The translations under genes were made by a program, and so were the position numbers. From Muribaculaceae bacterium (GTDB lineage: Bacteria > Pseudomonadota > Alphaproteobacteria > Rs-D84), in contig JAMPEH010000041.1 in assembly GCA_023665245.1 (NCBI GenBank), positions 1 through 15,473 on the forward strand: a stretch of DNA of 15,473 nucleotides, given 5' to 3'. Positions 15,017 through 15,473 of this stretch are shown here, piece after piece; positions within the stretch are counted from its first letter, which is position 1, and every line of letters begins with the position of its first letter. Below the pieces are notes generated by a model. That model was given only the letters and a program-made list of their open reading frames with translations, searched no databases and was not told the DNA's origin.

Positions 15017-15143
15017 TTTTGGGAGCAGCGGGGGAGTAAAATTTCTGCCCGAAAATACTTGACTAAACATAGCGGTTTTTATATAATAAATAGGCTATAT
15101 TCGGTACAACTTCGGCGTTTAGCTAAGACGAATTTCGGCACGC
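15017..15143. repeat. Relict copy of the element's right end
   Basis: This segment aligns along its length with 9754-9883. It has a damaged arm block (GGGAGCAGC then GGGGAGTAAAA at 15031-15041), the promoter block (44 of 48 identical over 15059-15106), then GCTAAGACGAATTTCGGCAC against GCTAAGGCGAATTTGCGGCAC. It runs into a tRNA-Leu 5' fragment at 15145 instead of the tRNA-Cys 3' end. It is most likely the scar of a related element, or a shared tRNA-promoter region picked up by the element. Confidence 0.7.
15059..15087 (+). promoter_or_regulatory. Consensus promoter in front of tRNA-Leu fragments
   Basis: TTGACT (15059-15064), 17 bases, TATAAT (15082-15087), directed at the tRNA-Leu pieces. 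A hairpin CGGCGT/ACGCCG (15113-15118 with 15140-15145) follows in the leader. It may be a real tRNA promoter whose gene was disrupted. Confidence 0.65.
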
Positions 15144-15144
15144 C

Positions 15145-15156
15145 GCTTGTGTGGCG
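15145..15156 (+). repeat. tRNA-Leu 5' fragment, copy 1 (12 bases)
   Basis: GCTTGTGTGGCG is identical to the first 12 bases of the tRNA-Leu-like copies at 15184 and 15379, then the match stops. The bases after it contain a small inverted repeat (AGTAT/ATACT around 15160-15174). Confidence 0.6.
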
Positions 15157-15183
15157 TATAGTATGAACAATACTTGTATAGTT

Positions 15184-15209
15184 GCTTGTGTGGCGGAATA
15201 GGCAGACGC
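15184..15209 (+). repeat. tRNA-Leu 5' fragment, copy 2 (26 bases)
   Basis: The acceptor 5' strand and full D arm of a tRNA-Leu (GCTTGTG, TGGCGGAATAGGCAGACGC) are followed by unrelated sequence instead of an anticodon stem. Exactly the same 26 bases recur at 15379-15404. Confidence 0.72.
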
Positions 15210-15378
15210 TCGTCGCGGCAAACTCCGCGCTGATGCCGTTTGTAAAGACAAACGGCAAAGGTGGACGCTCCGTTGCCGCTCCTCTTCCCCAAAAAATACT
15301 TCGTCTTTTTTCGGGAGCCCTGAAATTAAAGTCCCTTGCGTCTTTCGCATAGGACGGGCAAAAATTTAATACAATCTG
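15210..15378. other. Interposed sequence between two tRNA-Leu 5' copies, hairpin-rich
   Basis: This is a 169-base segment without a supported gene. It holds a perfect 10-bp hairpin (15234-15243 with 15248-15257, loop AAAG), a CGCGG/CCGCG hairpin near 15214-15230, and a 15-base inverted copy (15329-15343) of the tRNA-Leu anticodon-arm region at 15399-15413. It may be a small non-autonomous insertion flanked by a duplicated target. Confidence 0.5.
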
Positions 15379-15420
15379 CTTGTGTGGCGGAATAGGCAGA
15401 CGCAAGGGACTTAAAATCCT
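15379..15420 (+). pseudogene. tRNA-Leu(UAA) 5' half, no 3' half
   Basis: This copy has the acceptor 5' strand, the D arm and the anticodon loop CTTAAAA (anticodon TAA). After ATCC the expected anticodon 3' strand, long variable arm, GGTTC T loop and CACAAGC acceptor 3' strand are all missing, although 53 more bases are visible. It cannot fold as a tRNA as read. The last five bases of the window (15469-15473, GCTTG) may begin yet another copy. Confidence 0.7.
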
Positions 15421-15473
15421 CTGCGTAGGGTAAAAACGATAGATTTTATACAAAAATTGAATAATTATGCTTG

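Noticed and set aside
15079..15453. Open frame of 124 codons on the minus strand over the tRNA-Leu fragments
   Set aside because: It crosses the promoter copy and the tRNA pieces, repeats parts of itself because the DNA is repeated, and has no ribosome binding site or protein-like features.
15379..15473. A complete tRNA-Leu gene at the window end
   Set aside because: The T arm and the CACAAGC acceptor 3' strand are missing within the space a full gene would need.
15210..15473. CRISPR array from the repeated tRNA-Leu pieces
   Set aside because: Repeat lengths differ (12, 26, 42), the spacings are unequal, and the repeats are tRNA sequence. No cas genes are seen.

Overview
The window looks like chromosomal DNA of a Bacillota/Clostridia-type bacterium. 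This is inferred from near-consensus TTGAC-/TATAAT promoters, an AAGGAGG ribosome binding site, compact rho-independent terminators, a MobV-type relaxase remnant and an AAA_14/DUF4143 ATPase. I cannot name the species. A moderately A+T-rich block (about 161-9890) sits inside visibly more G+C-rich chromosome (about 9914-14950).

Layout. (1) Positions 1-159: the 3' half of tRNA-Gly(GCC), then tRNA-Cys(GCA). (2) About 141-9910: an integrated mobile element of roughly 9.7 kb in the 3' end of tRNA-Cys. The tRNA 3' end is repeated at the far side (135-161 versus 9884-9910, 26 of 27 bases identical). Tandem GGGGAGTAA motifs lie inside both ends and probably bind the integrase. The element carries a tyrosine integrase broken by one in-frame TAG, a MobV relaxase lacking its N-terminus, a small unknown gene, and a five-gene rightward operon behind a TTGACA-17-TATACT promoter. 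(3) 9914-10013: two strong terminators, one probably the displaced tRNA terminator and one for the leftward chromosomal genes. (4) 10032-14950: a leftward two-gene unit, an unknown 130-aa protein and a 1510-aa DUF4132-type protein, with a promoter that appears to give a leaderless mRNA. (5) 15017-15473: a diverged second copy of the element's right end, followed by repeated 5' pieces of a tRNA-Leu gene.

The cargo operon is the most interesting part. An ATPase with a PD-(D/E)xK-like tail is followed by a 325-aa protein with SAM-methyltransferase-like motifs but no NPPY. Next is a 1001-aa protein that reads as a GIY-YIG/T5orf172-like nuclease, then an SF2 helicase, then the start of an N6-adenine methyltransferase domain. 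That protein stops before its own NPPY motif. A more A+T-rich pair, a 51-aa and a 281-aa unknown, follows with overlapping or near-contiguous coding. My reading is a restriction-modification-like defence locus with a split or eroded methyltransferase and an acquired accessory pair, on an element whose own integrase and relaxase are both damaged. The motif observations come from the sequence; the defence role is inference.
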